A DNA stretch of 64,000 nt. It comes from Membranihabitans marinus (GTDB lineage: Bacteria; Bacteroidota; Bacteroidia; Chitinophagales; Saprospiraceae). The notes under the pieces were generated by a model, which was not told where the DNA came from, did no database searches, and saw only the letters and a list, made by a program, of their open reading frames with translations. The stretch covers positions 329,633 through 393,632 of the forward strand of contig NZ_JAHVHU010000004.1 of assembly GCF_019802045.1 (NCBI RefSeq), read 5' to 3'. Position numbers and translations under genes: made by a program. Below are positions 1-8,342 of the stretch, piece after piece; the first letter of the stretch is position 1, and every line of letters begins with the position of its first letter.

Positions 1-748
1 TGACCCCCCAAAGTAGTCCACTTCCCGGATGGCCCGGTTCCACATAGGGATCCACGCCGTCCGGAAATTGGTGATATCCGGATTGTTTGTGGTATTCCGC
101 TAAGTAATAACCGTTCAAAGTCTCACCGTATACTTCATTATCTTCGCGTCCCACCGCATAGGTTACACCGGCAGCGGCCATCAAATCACCTTCATAGGTA
201 CCGTCGATAAAAGCTTTGCCCGTATACACGGAACCGTCCATCATGGTAATGGAACGAATGGAGTTGCCCTCCTTTTTCACACCTGCTTTCCGATCGAGCT
301 TTTTGCCATATTGTACTTCAATGTCATAGGGCTCCATCATTTTGTGGTACACATGTAGAGCAGCTGAAGGTTCAAAGGTCCACATCCCATCATCTCCTTC
401 ACTATTCCGATGTTCATTTTTACCAAAATAGTCCGATCGGTCTTCCCATTTCCAATTGGAGTTTTGGTCATAATGGTTTTTGAGGTTTTGATAAAACTCT
501 CTGGAAATCCCTCCGATCACCCGTTTATTGCCAATATCTGTGGCACCAAGTCCACCAGCAGAGAGTCCACCCAATCGGTGATAAGGCTCAAGAATAACAA
601 CTGATTTGTCCATCCGGGCTGCCTGTATAGCTGCAGATACACCCGCCGATGTTCCTCCGTAAATAACGATATCATAGGAATTCGATTGGGCAATTGCGGG
701 TACCGAGAATAGGAACAAACCAATGTAAAAAACAAAATTTCGAATCAT
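1..748 (-). CDS. Secreted FAD-dependent oxidoreductase, FAD_oxidored type (3' end outside window)
   Basis: The reading frame opens with ATG at 748 and runs off the left edge, leaving about 249 residues of the N-terminal part. A signal peptide (hydrophobic stretch ending near AIAQ, residue 21) is followed at once by a dinucleotide-binding fold with the loop GGTSAG and an acidic end of the second strand (VVILEP). The GGLSAGGLG stretch that follows is typical of the FAD-dependent proteins often mislabelled xanthan lyase (Pfam FAD_oxidored). It lies 113 bp downstream of a SusD gene on the same strand, so it is probably the third gene of a SusC-SusD-oxidoreductase operon. The substrate is unknown. 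A second member of this broad class sits in the window at 19080-20792, also beside a SusC/SusD pair. Confidence 0.85.
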   Translation of the reverse strand, partial: MIRNFVFYIGLFLFSVPAIAQSNSYDIVIYGGTSAGVSAAIQAARMDKSVVILEPYHRLGGLSAGGLGATDIGNKRVIGGISREFYQNLKNHYDQNSNWKWEDRSDYFGKNEHRNSEGDDGMWTFEPSAALHVYHKMMEPYDIEVQYGKKLDRKAGVKKEGNSIRSITMMDGSVYTGKAFIDGTYEGDLMAAAGVTYAVGREDNEVYGETLNGYYLAEYHKQSGYHQFPDGVDPYVEPGHPGSGLLWGV

Positions 749-861
749 AGTTGGATGAAAATTAAGGTTGTGGTTGAATTGTCAATACAGCAAGATAGTT
801 CCATATCAGGATAGCGACAATTTCTATTAATAATTCAGAATTTGTGAAGTTCTATGACTAA

Positions 862-2313
862 TCAGTACCCCGGGTTCTGATCTTGCGCAGTAATATCGGG
901 ATTATTATTGATTTCATCTTCATCGATGGGCCATAAAAACCGTTCATCTATAAAATCCTTCCCCGCGGCTGCCAATGCCTCTTTCACTTTGCCGGTTCGT
1001 TTCAGATCCCACCATCGCTTACCTTCAACGATAAATTCGTAAGCCTTTTCCTGCAACACGGCATTCTGAAATTCCGTTGCAGTCATATTGGCTGAATAAT
1101 CAACCGGGGAAGAACTAAACATCTCGTACCCATACGCCCTTCTTTTAATAGCATTCAAAGCCTCCACAGCATCCACCGTGGGACCATTGTTCGCCATCGC
1201 AGCAGCTTCAGCAAAAATCAGGTAAGCTTCCGTAATTCGAAATATGGGATCGCTATACAATCTTAGACCGTCCGTACCTGTAATAAATTTTTTAAACAGT
1301 ACTGGAGAAGATGATGGCAGTGAAACCATCTCACCATCGGGGCCCAGATATTCCCGGTACAAATTAAATTCTTTCCTCAGGTCATTATCATCCCATTCGT
1401 CGCCAATAAAAGAGTTCAGATTGGGTAACCACGCAAAAACACCCCCACTGGAATAATTATAGGGCGGCGTATTGGGGCGGTGCAGATAACTCGGTATAGA
1501 AGATTGTCGTGAAGCGGAGTGGTTCACGGCCAGTATATATTCTGTATTTGCAAAATTAGCAAAGGTGTTGTAGTAATCATCGGCCTCAGTCACTGGTGTC
1601 AGTTGATAAGGACTGTTGTCCATAACATCCTTCGAAACACGAGCCGCATCATCCCATTTTTCCAGGGTCAGGTACACTTCAGCCAGAAGCATTTTGGCAG
1701 CCCACACCGATAATTGGCCGGTGTTATCTCCCACACTTTCGGGCAGATTCTTTTCAGCTTCCAATGCATCACTCAATATCAGGTCATATACCTGGTCCTG
1801 AGAAACTCGTGGACTGGCAATATCGCTGATGTCTACACTCTCAGAAGTTTTGAGCGGGACATCACCAAATCCTCTGACCAGATTAAAATAAGATAATGCC
1901 CGGAAAAAATGAGCTTCTGAAAGGATTCGTGCTTTGACGTCCGGATTGATGTCCTCGATAGCGGGAACATTATCCAATACAGAATTCGCCCGGTTAATGG
2001 TCCGGTAAAACGAACTCCAGATACTGCCCGCTCTGTTAATATTCGTCTGATCCAAAATTTGATCAAATACCGTGATCGTCGCTTGTGATCCCCGACCATT
2101 CGCGTAATCACCATGTAGTACAGAAAACAACCAGAAAGTAATGCCATAATCAGATGCAAACGAAGAATACACCCCCGCAATAGCACCCTCTGCGTCAGCC
2201 TGGTTTTTGTAATAATTGTTTTTGGAAATAAAATCCTTTGGTACTTCTTTCAGTGTTTCTTCACACGCCATGAAAAGCGTAAGCGAAAAAATGAATAGTA
2301 ATATATATTTCAT
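862..2313 (-). CDS. SusD/RagB-family outer-membrane lipoprotein
   Basis: 483 residues. The leader ends in a lipobox (LFMAC, Cys17), so the mature protein is probably a surface-anchored lipoprotein. The N-terminal pattern of an acidic stretch, FISKNNYYKN and then tetratricopeptide-like helices, and the C-terminal pattern (EKAYEFIVEGKRWWDLKRTGK, then LWPIDEDEINNNPDITQ-like and NPGY at the end) are those of RagB/SusD. The family caps the SusC barrel and binds the oligosaccharide or peptide before import. It starts 18 bp after the end of the SusC gene and is surely cotranscribed with it. There is nothing to reveal the ligand. Length and both ends are normal. Confidence 0.95.
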   Translation of the reverse strand: MKYILLFIFSLTLFMACEETLKEVPKDFISKNNYYKNQADAEGAIAGVYSSFASDYGITFWLFSVLHGDYANGRGSQATITVFDQILDQTNINRAGSIWSSFYRTINRANSVLDNVPAIEDINPDVKARILSEAHFFRALSYFNLVRGFGDVPLKTSESVDISDIASPRVSQDQVYDLILSDALEAEKNLPESVGDNTGQLSVWAAKMLLAEVYLTLEKWDDAARVSKDVMDNSPYQLTPVTEADDYYNTFANFANTEYILAVNHSASRQSSIPSYLHRPNTPPYNYSSGGVFAWLPNLNSFIGDEWDDNDLRKEFNLYREYLGPDGEMVSLPSSSPVLFKKFITGTDGLRLYSDPIFRITEAYLIFAEAAAMANNGPTVDAVEALNAIKRRAYGYEMFSSSPVDYSANMTATEFQNAVLQEKAYEFIVEGKRWWDLKRTGKVKEALAAAGKDFIDERFLWPIDEDEINNNPDITAQDQNPGY

Positions 2314-2331
2314 GTTCGTACTTTTTATTAT

Positions 2332-5300
2332 TTAGAAATTCAATTGGAGACCCGCGCCAAATACCTTGGCACTTGGGTAGCCCGATTCATCAATTCCGAT
2401 TCGCAATCGACTTCCAATATTTTGGGAATCACTACCCTGTGTATTTACTTCAGGATCCAGACCGATATAATTGCTCATGGTCAACAGGTTGTTGGCCTTG
2501 ATATAGAACCGGGCTGAGTTAAATCCACGTACACCCCATTCTGATAAAGGCAGGTTATAAGACAGTTGAATAGTTTTCACACGAAGATAGGTACCATCTT
2601 CTATGAACCGGTCCGACGCACGCATTTGGGTTTGTGCACTGATGACGGGATACTTTGCGTTGGGGTCTGGATTTTCCGGCGTCCAGTAGTTGCCAAATAA
2701 ATCAGCCAATTGATTCTGCCCCCGTTGAAATGAGTTCAAATTGGTATACGCTGTACGGAAAAAGATGTCATTGCCCTGGGATCCCTGAATAAAAATATCC
2801 AAACCAAAACCCTTCCACATCATGGTCGAGTTTACCCCGTAGATAAAGTCCGGATAAGGATTACCTAATAACACCCGGTCTGCCGCATTCAGTGATCCGT
2901 CACCGTTGATGTCCATGTATTTGATAAAACCATTCTCATCCAGGCCATCTTCTAAAAAGCCATAGAAACTACCAAGCGGCTCTCCTTCACGGGCGATGTT
3001 CATACCCGCCAACCCAGAGGATTGTCCGGAAGAAATAATATCACTTCCTCCTGCCAACTTAACCACCTTGTTTCGATTTCCCGACAACTGCAATCCCAAA
3101 TCCCAGGCAAACTCTCCATTCAATACACCTACTGCTGCACTTAATTCAAGTCCCTGGTTTTGTATTTCACCTACATTTTGCAAGATCGACCCAAAACCTA
3201 CGGAGGGAGGCAATGGTACAGAAGCCAATAAATCATGAGTGTTTTTCTTGTAATAATCCAGCGTGAATTCATATCGACCATTATCCAGCCCCAAATCAAT
3301 TCCGATATCAAATTCATTCGTAGTTTCCCATCTTAATTGGCTGTTTGAAATACCCGATGGAGCAAATCCGACACTTTCAGAGTTCCCGCCGTAAATATAT
3401 TTTACAGGAGACAATCGATTTAGGGATTGATAGGGTGACAACGCGGTATTCCCGGTTACACCATAACTCAATCTGAGTTTTAGATTGTCAATATTGGAAG
3501 TGTTTTTGAGAAAGTCTTCCTCTGAGATTCGCCAGGCAAAGGCCCCCGATGGAAAAATCCCCCATTTGTTGTCTTCTCCAAACCGGGAGGAACCATCCGC
3601 CCGGACACTGGCTGTGAAATAATATTTTTTACTGATGTCATAGGTACCCCGTCCCAGAAATGAAATTAATTTCCACTCCGTGACACCGGAAGAAGGTGGA
3701 TTAACGGTTTCTGCTGAACCAAGGTTGAAATTCTCCGTAATATTGTTTGAAAAACCGGAAACACTGATTGAGTTATATGCACTACGATAAGATTGGAAGG
3801 TATTACCCACCAAAATGTTTAACTCATCATTGTTCTCCAGCTCTTTGTGATAATTCAAAGTATTCTCGTTCAAAAACGAATTCCAGTTGGAATTTCCGGC
3901 CGAAGCGGAGCCTCGGTCATTATCAAAAATGATCGGTGAAAAATTTTCACTTTGATTGGCTTGATACTCCAGCCCAAACCGGGTTTTGAAGGTCAGATCT
4001 TCTACAATCTTAAAATTCAGTGCCGAATTCATTAAAACTGTATTACTGACGTCTTTGTCCTTTCGGGGTTTGCTCCATAAGAGCGGATGGCGCATATCGA
4101 TGGAGCCAAAAGAATAAATCTGCTCGATCCTGGTGTATTGACCTTCTTCATCATACACTGGAAGCGTTGGTGGCGCAGACAAAGCACCAGAATAAAGATT
4201 GCTCCCGCGGGTACCATTGTTGACAGGGACACTATTCGTTTCCCGCCGAGCCAGGTTTACATTGGCTTCCACCGTCATCCATTCTTTCAGTTCATGATCT
4301 AGTTTGAATCGAAACGATCCTTTTTTCGCCCCCGAATTGATGATAATCCCTTCCTGCTGGTAAAAGTTTCCGGACAATGCATAATTGGTTTTGTCGCCAC
4401 TTCCGCTAAAATCAATCGTATGGTTCTGAACCGGGGCAGATCTGAAAATAATATCTTGCCAGTTCGTTCCAGGGTTATCAACTGAATTAACATTGAAAAA
4501 AGGTTGATCTCCGTTATTGCGCAGCCACTCGTTGGCCACCTCTGCATATTGCTTTGCGTCCAGCACCTGAAACCGATCGATTTCATTTTGAATGCCGTAA
4601 TATCCAGAATACGAGATGCGGCCATCTTGGCTCTTACTTCCTTTCTTTGTAGTAATTATCACCACGCCATTTGCTCCACGAGCACCATATATTGATGTGG
4701 CAGAAGCATCTTTCAAAATATTCATGGATTCAATATCCGATGGATTGAGAAAACTAATATCCCCCGTCACCGGAAACCCATCCACCACATACAAAGGACT
4801 GTTGCTCCCAATCATGGAGTTCCCGCCGCGGATCCTGACTTCAATCCGGGAACCTGGTTCACCGGAGTTTTTGGTCACCTGTACCCCACTGGCCCGACCA
4901 ATCAAAGCCTGCTCCACATTGTAGACCGGTAAAGATTCCAACTCTTCAGTCTTGATCTGTGACACCGCACCGGTGATATCCCCTTTCCGTTGGGTACCGT
5001 ATCCCACGACGACGACTTCATCCAGCGTCTTCGAATCCTCTTGTAAAATAACAGAAATGGTGGCTTGACCTGATAGTTGAACTTCCTGGGTCTTGTATCC
5101 TATGTATGAAAACACGAGGATACCATTTTCATCGACATCGTTTAAGGTAAAACTGCCGTCAAAATCTGTCGCCGTTCCCTGATTGGTTCCTTTGACGAGC
5201 ACATTCACTCCGATAAGCGGATTTCCAGACTCATCTTTGACAACACCGGATACATCCATCGCAATATCTAGCGCATGGATAAACGCTAAAAAACTTTCCC

Positions 5301-5430
5301 CAGGTACTGTGTGATCATCCTCTGCTGTTCTCTTCGAATTATGTGCTTGTGCAGAATAGTGAAACAAACTTAAGAAGAGTACCACCGATAGAAACCGGAG
5401 AATCTCCATTTTTGTAAAGGTTAATTTCAT
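2332..5430 (-). CDS. SusC/RagA-family TonB-dependent outer-membrane transporter
   Basis: 1032 residues. After a signal peptide (cleavage near SAQA, about residue 29) and a linker comes a carboxypeptidase-regulatory-like domain (about residues 58-130, GVVKDESGNPLIGVNV), then the plug domain with the conserved start VVVVGYGTQRKGDITGA, and the 22-stranded barrel ending in a terminal Phe (LQLNF). There is no STN domain, so this transporter does not look wired to a FecR anti-sigma factor, unlike the one at 25321-28860. It is the first gene of a SusC-SusD-oxidoreductase unit. Its 369-bp upstream spacer carries a widely spaced 12-bp inverted repeat. The role is TonB-driven import of an unknown ligand. 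Confidence 0.96.
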   Translation of the reverse strand: MKLTFTKMEILRFLSVVLFLSLFHYSAQAHNSKRTAEDDHTVPGESFLAFIHALDIAMDVSGVVKDESGNPLIGVNVLVKGTNQGTATDFDGSFTLNDVDENGILVFSYIGYKTQEVQLSGQATISVILQEDSKTLDEVVVVGYGTQRKGDITGAVSQIKTEELESLPVYNVEQALIGRASGVQVTKNSGEPGSRIEVRIRGGNSMIGSNSPLYVVDGFPVTGDISFLNPSDIESMNILKDASATSIYGARGANGVVIITTKKGSKSQDGRISYSGYYGIQNEIDRFQVLDAKQYAEVANEWLRNNGDQPFFNVNSVDNPGTNWQDIIFRSAPVQNHTIDFSGSGDKTNYALSGNFYQQEGIIINSGAKKGSFRFKLDHELKEWMTVEANVNLARRETNSVPVNNGTRGSNLYSGALSAPPTLPVYDEEGQYTRIEQIYSFGSIDMRHPLLWSKPRKDKDVSNTVLMNSALNFKIVEDLTFKTRFGLEYQANQSENFSPIIFDNDRGSASAGNSNWNSFLNENTLNYHKELENNDELNILVGNTFQSYRSAYNSISVSGFSNNITENFNLGSAETVNPPSSGVTEWKLISFLGRGTYDISKKYYFTASVRADGSSRFGEDNKWGIFPSGAFAWRISEEDFLKNTSNIDNLKLRLSYGVTGNTALSPYQSLNRLSPVKYIYGGNSESVGFAPSGISNSQLRWETTNEFDIGIDLGLDNGRYEFTLDYYKKNTHDLLASVPLPPSVGFGSILQNVGEIQNQGLELSAAVGVLNGEFAWDLGLQLSGNRNKVVKLAGGSDIISSGQSSGLAGMNIAREGEPLGSFYGFLEDGLDENGFIKYMDINGDGSLNAADRVLLGNPYPDFIYGVNSTMMWKGFGLDIFIQGSQGNDIFFRTAYTNLNSFQRGQNQLADLFGNYWTPENPDPNAKYPVISAQTQMRASDRFIEDGTYLRVKTIQLSYNLPLSEWGVRGFNSARFYIKANNLLTMSNYIGLDPEVNTQGSDSQNIGSRLRIGIDESGYPSAKVFGAGLQLNF

Positions 5431-5525
5431 CGTTATTAAATATTTATTTAGTCAATTGAGTACCGATACAACCTATTTGTATCTCGACCTTCATAAATAC
5501 CAAACGATCTGAAAACTGAATTATA

Positions 5526-5663
5526 CTAGCCACAAATGTTAATATTTCACCGGGCCTAATTATGTTTTACGAGGTAAATAACGTACAATACAGCCACCGC
5601 AAAGGTTTTAGTACACTAAAAAAAATTTAAAAAAATATTTAACCAAATATGATTTGTGGCTAG
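5526..5663. promoter_or_regulatory. Widely spaced perfect 12-bp inverted repeat upstream of a SusC gene
   Basis: The arms CTAGCCACAAAT (5526-5537) and ATTTGTGGCTAG (5652-5663) are perfect inverted copies 114 bp apart, in the 369-bp spacer (5431-5799) between the SusC start and the end of the oxidase gene. The DNA between them is AT-rich, with A-tracts around 5619-5640. The layout would suit a regulator binding at two sites and looping the DNA, or a decayed mobile end. No good TAnnTTTG promoter was found here; the best near-match is AACATTTG overlapping the left arm on the minus strand. Function is inference only. Confidence 0.4.
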
Positions 5664-5799
5664 CACATTCTTTGGGCTTATCGTGGATCACACGGGTTGA
5701 TCCGGACTTAGAATCATCCATAATACGTAAAACAGCTTAGGAAATACTACCCTCCTACCAAGTAGCTGAAAAACCAACCCCAGACGCGATTAGAAATAT

Positions 5800-7080
5800 T
5801 TAAATGGTGGTTTTAGCAAAACGGTTGATCGAAAAGTGATCGATATTCATTGGTAATTTTTGTTCGGAGACAATATTACTCAGGATCAACCCCGTTGCAG
5901 CACCAGCAGACATTCCCAGCATCGCATGTCCACCACCAAAGGCGACGTTTTCCCATTTTTGAGGTCTGCCGATGTAAGGTAAACCATCGGGGGTGACGGG
6001 TCGAAGTCCAACCCATATCTGGTCGGCAGGTGGCAGATCAATGTCCAATCCCGGATAGTATTTTTTTATGGAATGGTAAATCCCTTTCATACGGTTGGCT
6101 GACACCTTTTCATTCAAACCCGAGAACTCCATCGTCCCCCCTATACGCAACGATTGTTTCCAGGGAGTGATCGCACAACGATCATCTACGAGTATTGCCG
6201 GATATTTTATGTTATTCTTGACATCGTCATAGGTGTAGCTATACCCCTTTCCACCCTCCATCAAAATCTTTGTTTTTAATTTCTTTGCCAATTCCGGCAT
6301 CCAGGATCCGGGGGTAATGACAATTTCATCCGCCGAAAAAGTCCCCTGGTCGGTTATTACCTGGGTTACCTTATCCACGGATTTCTCAAAATCTTTTACG
6401 GTTGTATTCAGCTGGTAATTGACACCGGCATTGATCAGATAATTTTTCATGGCGAGCATAAATTTCCCAGGATGGATGTGCGCATCATCTTTGAATAAAA
6501 TGGCACCGTGGATATCCAATTCGACATTGGGTTCATGGGCTTGTAATTCGTCCCTTTCCAGTATTTCTACATTCAAGTTAAACTTCTTTGAAGCTTCTGC
6601 AACTCGTGCTTCGCCATCGAAGGTTTTCTTACTGTGACACATCATCATGCAACCAATCTCCTCCATCATAAAAGAATCGCCAATATCTTCTGCAATTTCA
6701 TTCATCAATCTCCGACTCAATAAGAGGAGTTCGGAAAGCGCCGGTGCGTTCCGGTCGACAACCTTGTAGGAACTGTTTTTGTAAAACTTCAGCATCCAAC
6801 GCATAAAGGAATAATTGAGTCGGGGCTTTATATAGAAAGGACTTGTTTTACTTAATAAATGTTTGAGTCCTTCTGAAATCACGCCGGGGGAAGCCAAAGG
6901 TGTAAAATGGCTCGGACTTAAAAAACCCATATTCCCAAAGGAACAATTGTTTGTTATATCTCCCCGGTCAATCAGGGTAATCTCAAATCCATTTTTACGC
7001 AAGTAGTAAGCTACGCACAATCCATTCACCCCACCCCCAATTACGATGACCGATTTGTTTTTTCGAGAAATTGTGTTCAT
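5800..7080 (-). CDS. FAD-dependent D-amino-acid dehydrogenase-like oxidoreductase (DAO family)
   Basis: 426 residues, no signal peptide, so cytoplasmic or inner-membrane associated. The Rossmann loop is VIVIGGGVNGLCVAYYL at residues 11-27, followed by the acidic strand end TLIDRG. NMGFLSPSHFTPLASPG and, near the C-terminus, VGLRPVTPDGLPYIGRP are typical of DadA-like D-amino-acid dehydrogenases, which oxidize D-amino acids (including hydroxyproline products) to 2-oxo acids and pass electrons to the respiratory chain. No epimerase or proline-pathway gene lies beside it, so the substrate cannot be assigned. It is monocistronic as far as the window shows, with non-coding DNA on both sides. The call to the family is firm; the call to D-amino acids is moderate. 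Confidence 0.85.
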   Translation of the reverse strand: MNTISRKNKSVIVIGGGVNGLCVAYYLRKNGFEITLIDRGDITNNCSFGNMGFLSPSHFTPLASPGVISEGLKHLLSKTSPFYIKPRLNYSFMRWMLKFYKNSSYKVVDRNAPALSELLLLSRRLMNEIAEDIGDSFMMEEIGCMMMCHSKKTFDGEARVAEASKKFNLNVEILERDELQAHEPNVELDIHGAILFKDDAHIHPGKFMLAMKNYLINAGVNYQLNTTVKDFEKSVDKVTQVITDQGTFSADEIVITPGSWMPELAKKLKTKILMEGGKGYSYTYDDVKNNIKYPAILVDDRCAITPWKQSLRIGGTMEFSGLNEKVSANRMKGIYHSIKKYYPGLDIDLPPADQIWVGLRPVTPDGLPYIGRPQKWENVAFGGGHAMLGMSAGAATGLILSNIVSEQKLPMNIDHFSINRFAKTTI

Positions 7081-8042
7081 GATCCAAAAAGTGTTAAAAT
7101 TATCGATTAACTAATTGTCGAAAAATCTTACATATTTAAAACACAGATCCCCGCCAATTTAAGTACAAAGGTAATGCAAGAAGTACACAATGCTGAAACA
7201 TCTGGTATTGATTTTGACAATAATAATGATCCTGGAGCCTTCGCCATATTTTATTGAATAGTTCAGGCCATTTCGGCGGTTAGAACCAGCTTGTCCATAT
7301 AGCATATAGGGCAAGCTGATTCAAGTCGCTGGAGATGAGATGAGTTTTTCTCATCTACGAATGTATGTTTTATTATGTTGCCCCATATTTCTGCAAGTGA
7401 AGAATGACCGTTGTAACTTTATGATATATCCCCCTTACCTAAATGACAGACCACGAACGTTGTCAAAACCCAATACACCCCAAGTAACGGCTGCTTTAGC
7501 TGCCCATAGTTTCATTCCTTAAGAATGAAATTATACCATCTCTACATTATTTTTCCTTCTACATTCCTTATCTTTTTCATCGTTGTATATACCCACATTA
7601 TCTTGAATCCGGTAAATGCCGGGGTAGTTCAGGAATGGAAGAGTTCTCCATATACTTGTGCAAGAGAAGGATTTGAATTAAGTTGAAGGAATGGTCTGTC
7701 GGCCATTGCGCCACCGATAAAGCTTCAGCGAACGCGGTAGGCGGTTAAAGCCAGCTTGCCCCGCATGGAGTTTGGGGCTTGTACGAGGGTTTATCTGGTC
7801 GTTTTCTGGCTTTGGAAGTTAAAAATGACCGTTATAGTATTTTTGTACTATTAGGGGCATTTGTTATGGGATGGAAATAAGTGTAAGATATACTGGCCGC
7901 TAGAAATCTCAAATATATAAGGTCAAATATGCGCACAAATTCACTGCCAAGTTGGGGGATGTGCTTAGTGCTGTAAATGATGCTTATAAGCAGACCTTAA
8001 TCGCAGGTCGAAGAATAGTAACAACCGTTATGATTAAAATAT

Positions 8043-8059
8043 CGACCTCACAGAGGTCG
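8043..8059. repeat. 17-bp palindrome, second copy at 11297-11313
   Basis: CGACCTC-ACA-GAGGTCG here and CGACCTC-GGA-GAGGTCG at 11297-11313 share both 7-bp arms and differ only in the 3-nt loop. A half-decayed version (ACCTCAGAGAGG) lies near 13764-13775. The copies bracket the RapA gene. A small repetitive palindromic element is the simplest reading. Confidence 0.55.
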
Positions 8060-8090
8060 TATTGTATGAATAAAAAGTCAGATGCTACCC

Positions 8091-8195
8091 AAAATCGAGC
8101 TATGTAACAGGCCCAATTTTGGACTTTATACCATTGATGTACTGCATATTATGCATGATAACAAATTGACATGGTGAATAAAGCGGGTTAACCCC
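8091..8195 (+). repeat. Interspersed ~105-bp element, copy A
   Basis: This stretch aligns, at roughly 80 percent identity by eye, with 43307-43410. The shared anchors are CTATGTAACAGG, CCAATTTTGG, ATTGATG, ATTATGCAT and GGATAAAGCGGG/GAATAAAGCGGG. The terminal part (GTGAATAAAGCGGGTTAAC) is also present, inverted, at 38383-38409. There is no reading frame in it, so it is a non-autonomous element or the remnant end of a mobile element. Confidence 0.7.
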
Positions 8196-8342
8196 ATAGG
8201 AACAAGGCCCCATCGAAAAACGAGTCTTCCACTTTTCTAAATTGATTTTTTCCGGATTGAATCAGAAAATTTCTTTACTTACACCTCCGATAGATCTGAT
8301 GACATTTATCCATTTTCTCCAATCAATCTAGTTGGCACAACC

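Larger units (their letters stand above)
7081..8342. other. Long non-coding spacer with degenerate repeats
   Basis: No reading frame here resembles a protein I know. The spacer holds two copies of a 22-bp element (7275-7296 and 7740-7761, GGCGGTTAGAACCAGCTTG type, 19 of 22 identical), a 17-bp palindrome at 8043-8059 that recurs at 11297-11313, and a roughly 105-bp element at 8091-8195 that recurs at 43307-43410. The last part (8200-8342) must contain the promoter of the RapA gene, but I could not place it with confidence. The composition suggests decayed mobile or repeat DNA. Confidence 0.6.

Noticed and set aside
7320..7560. Short plus-strand open frame near 7340-7522 as a possible small gene
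   Set aside because: No ribosome-binding context, no hydrophobic or conserved pattern, and the surrounding DNA is repeat debris.
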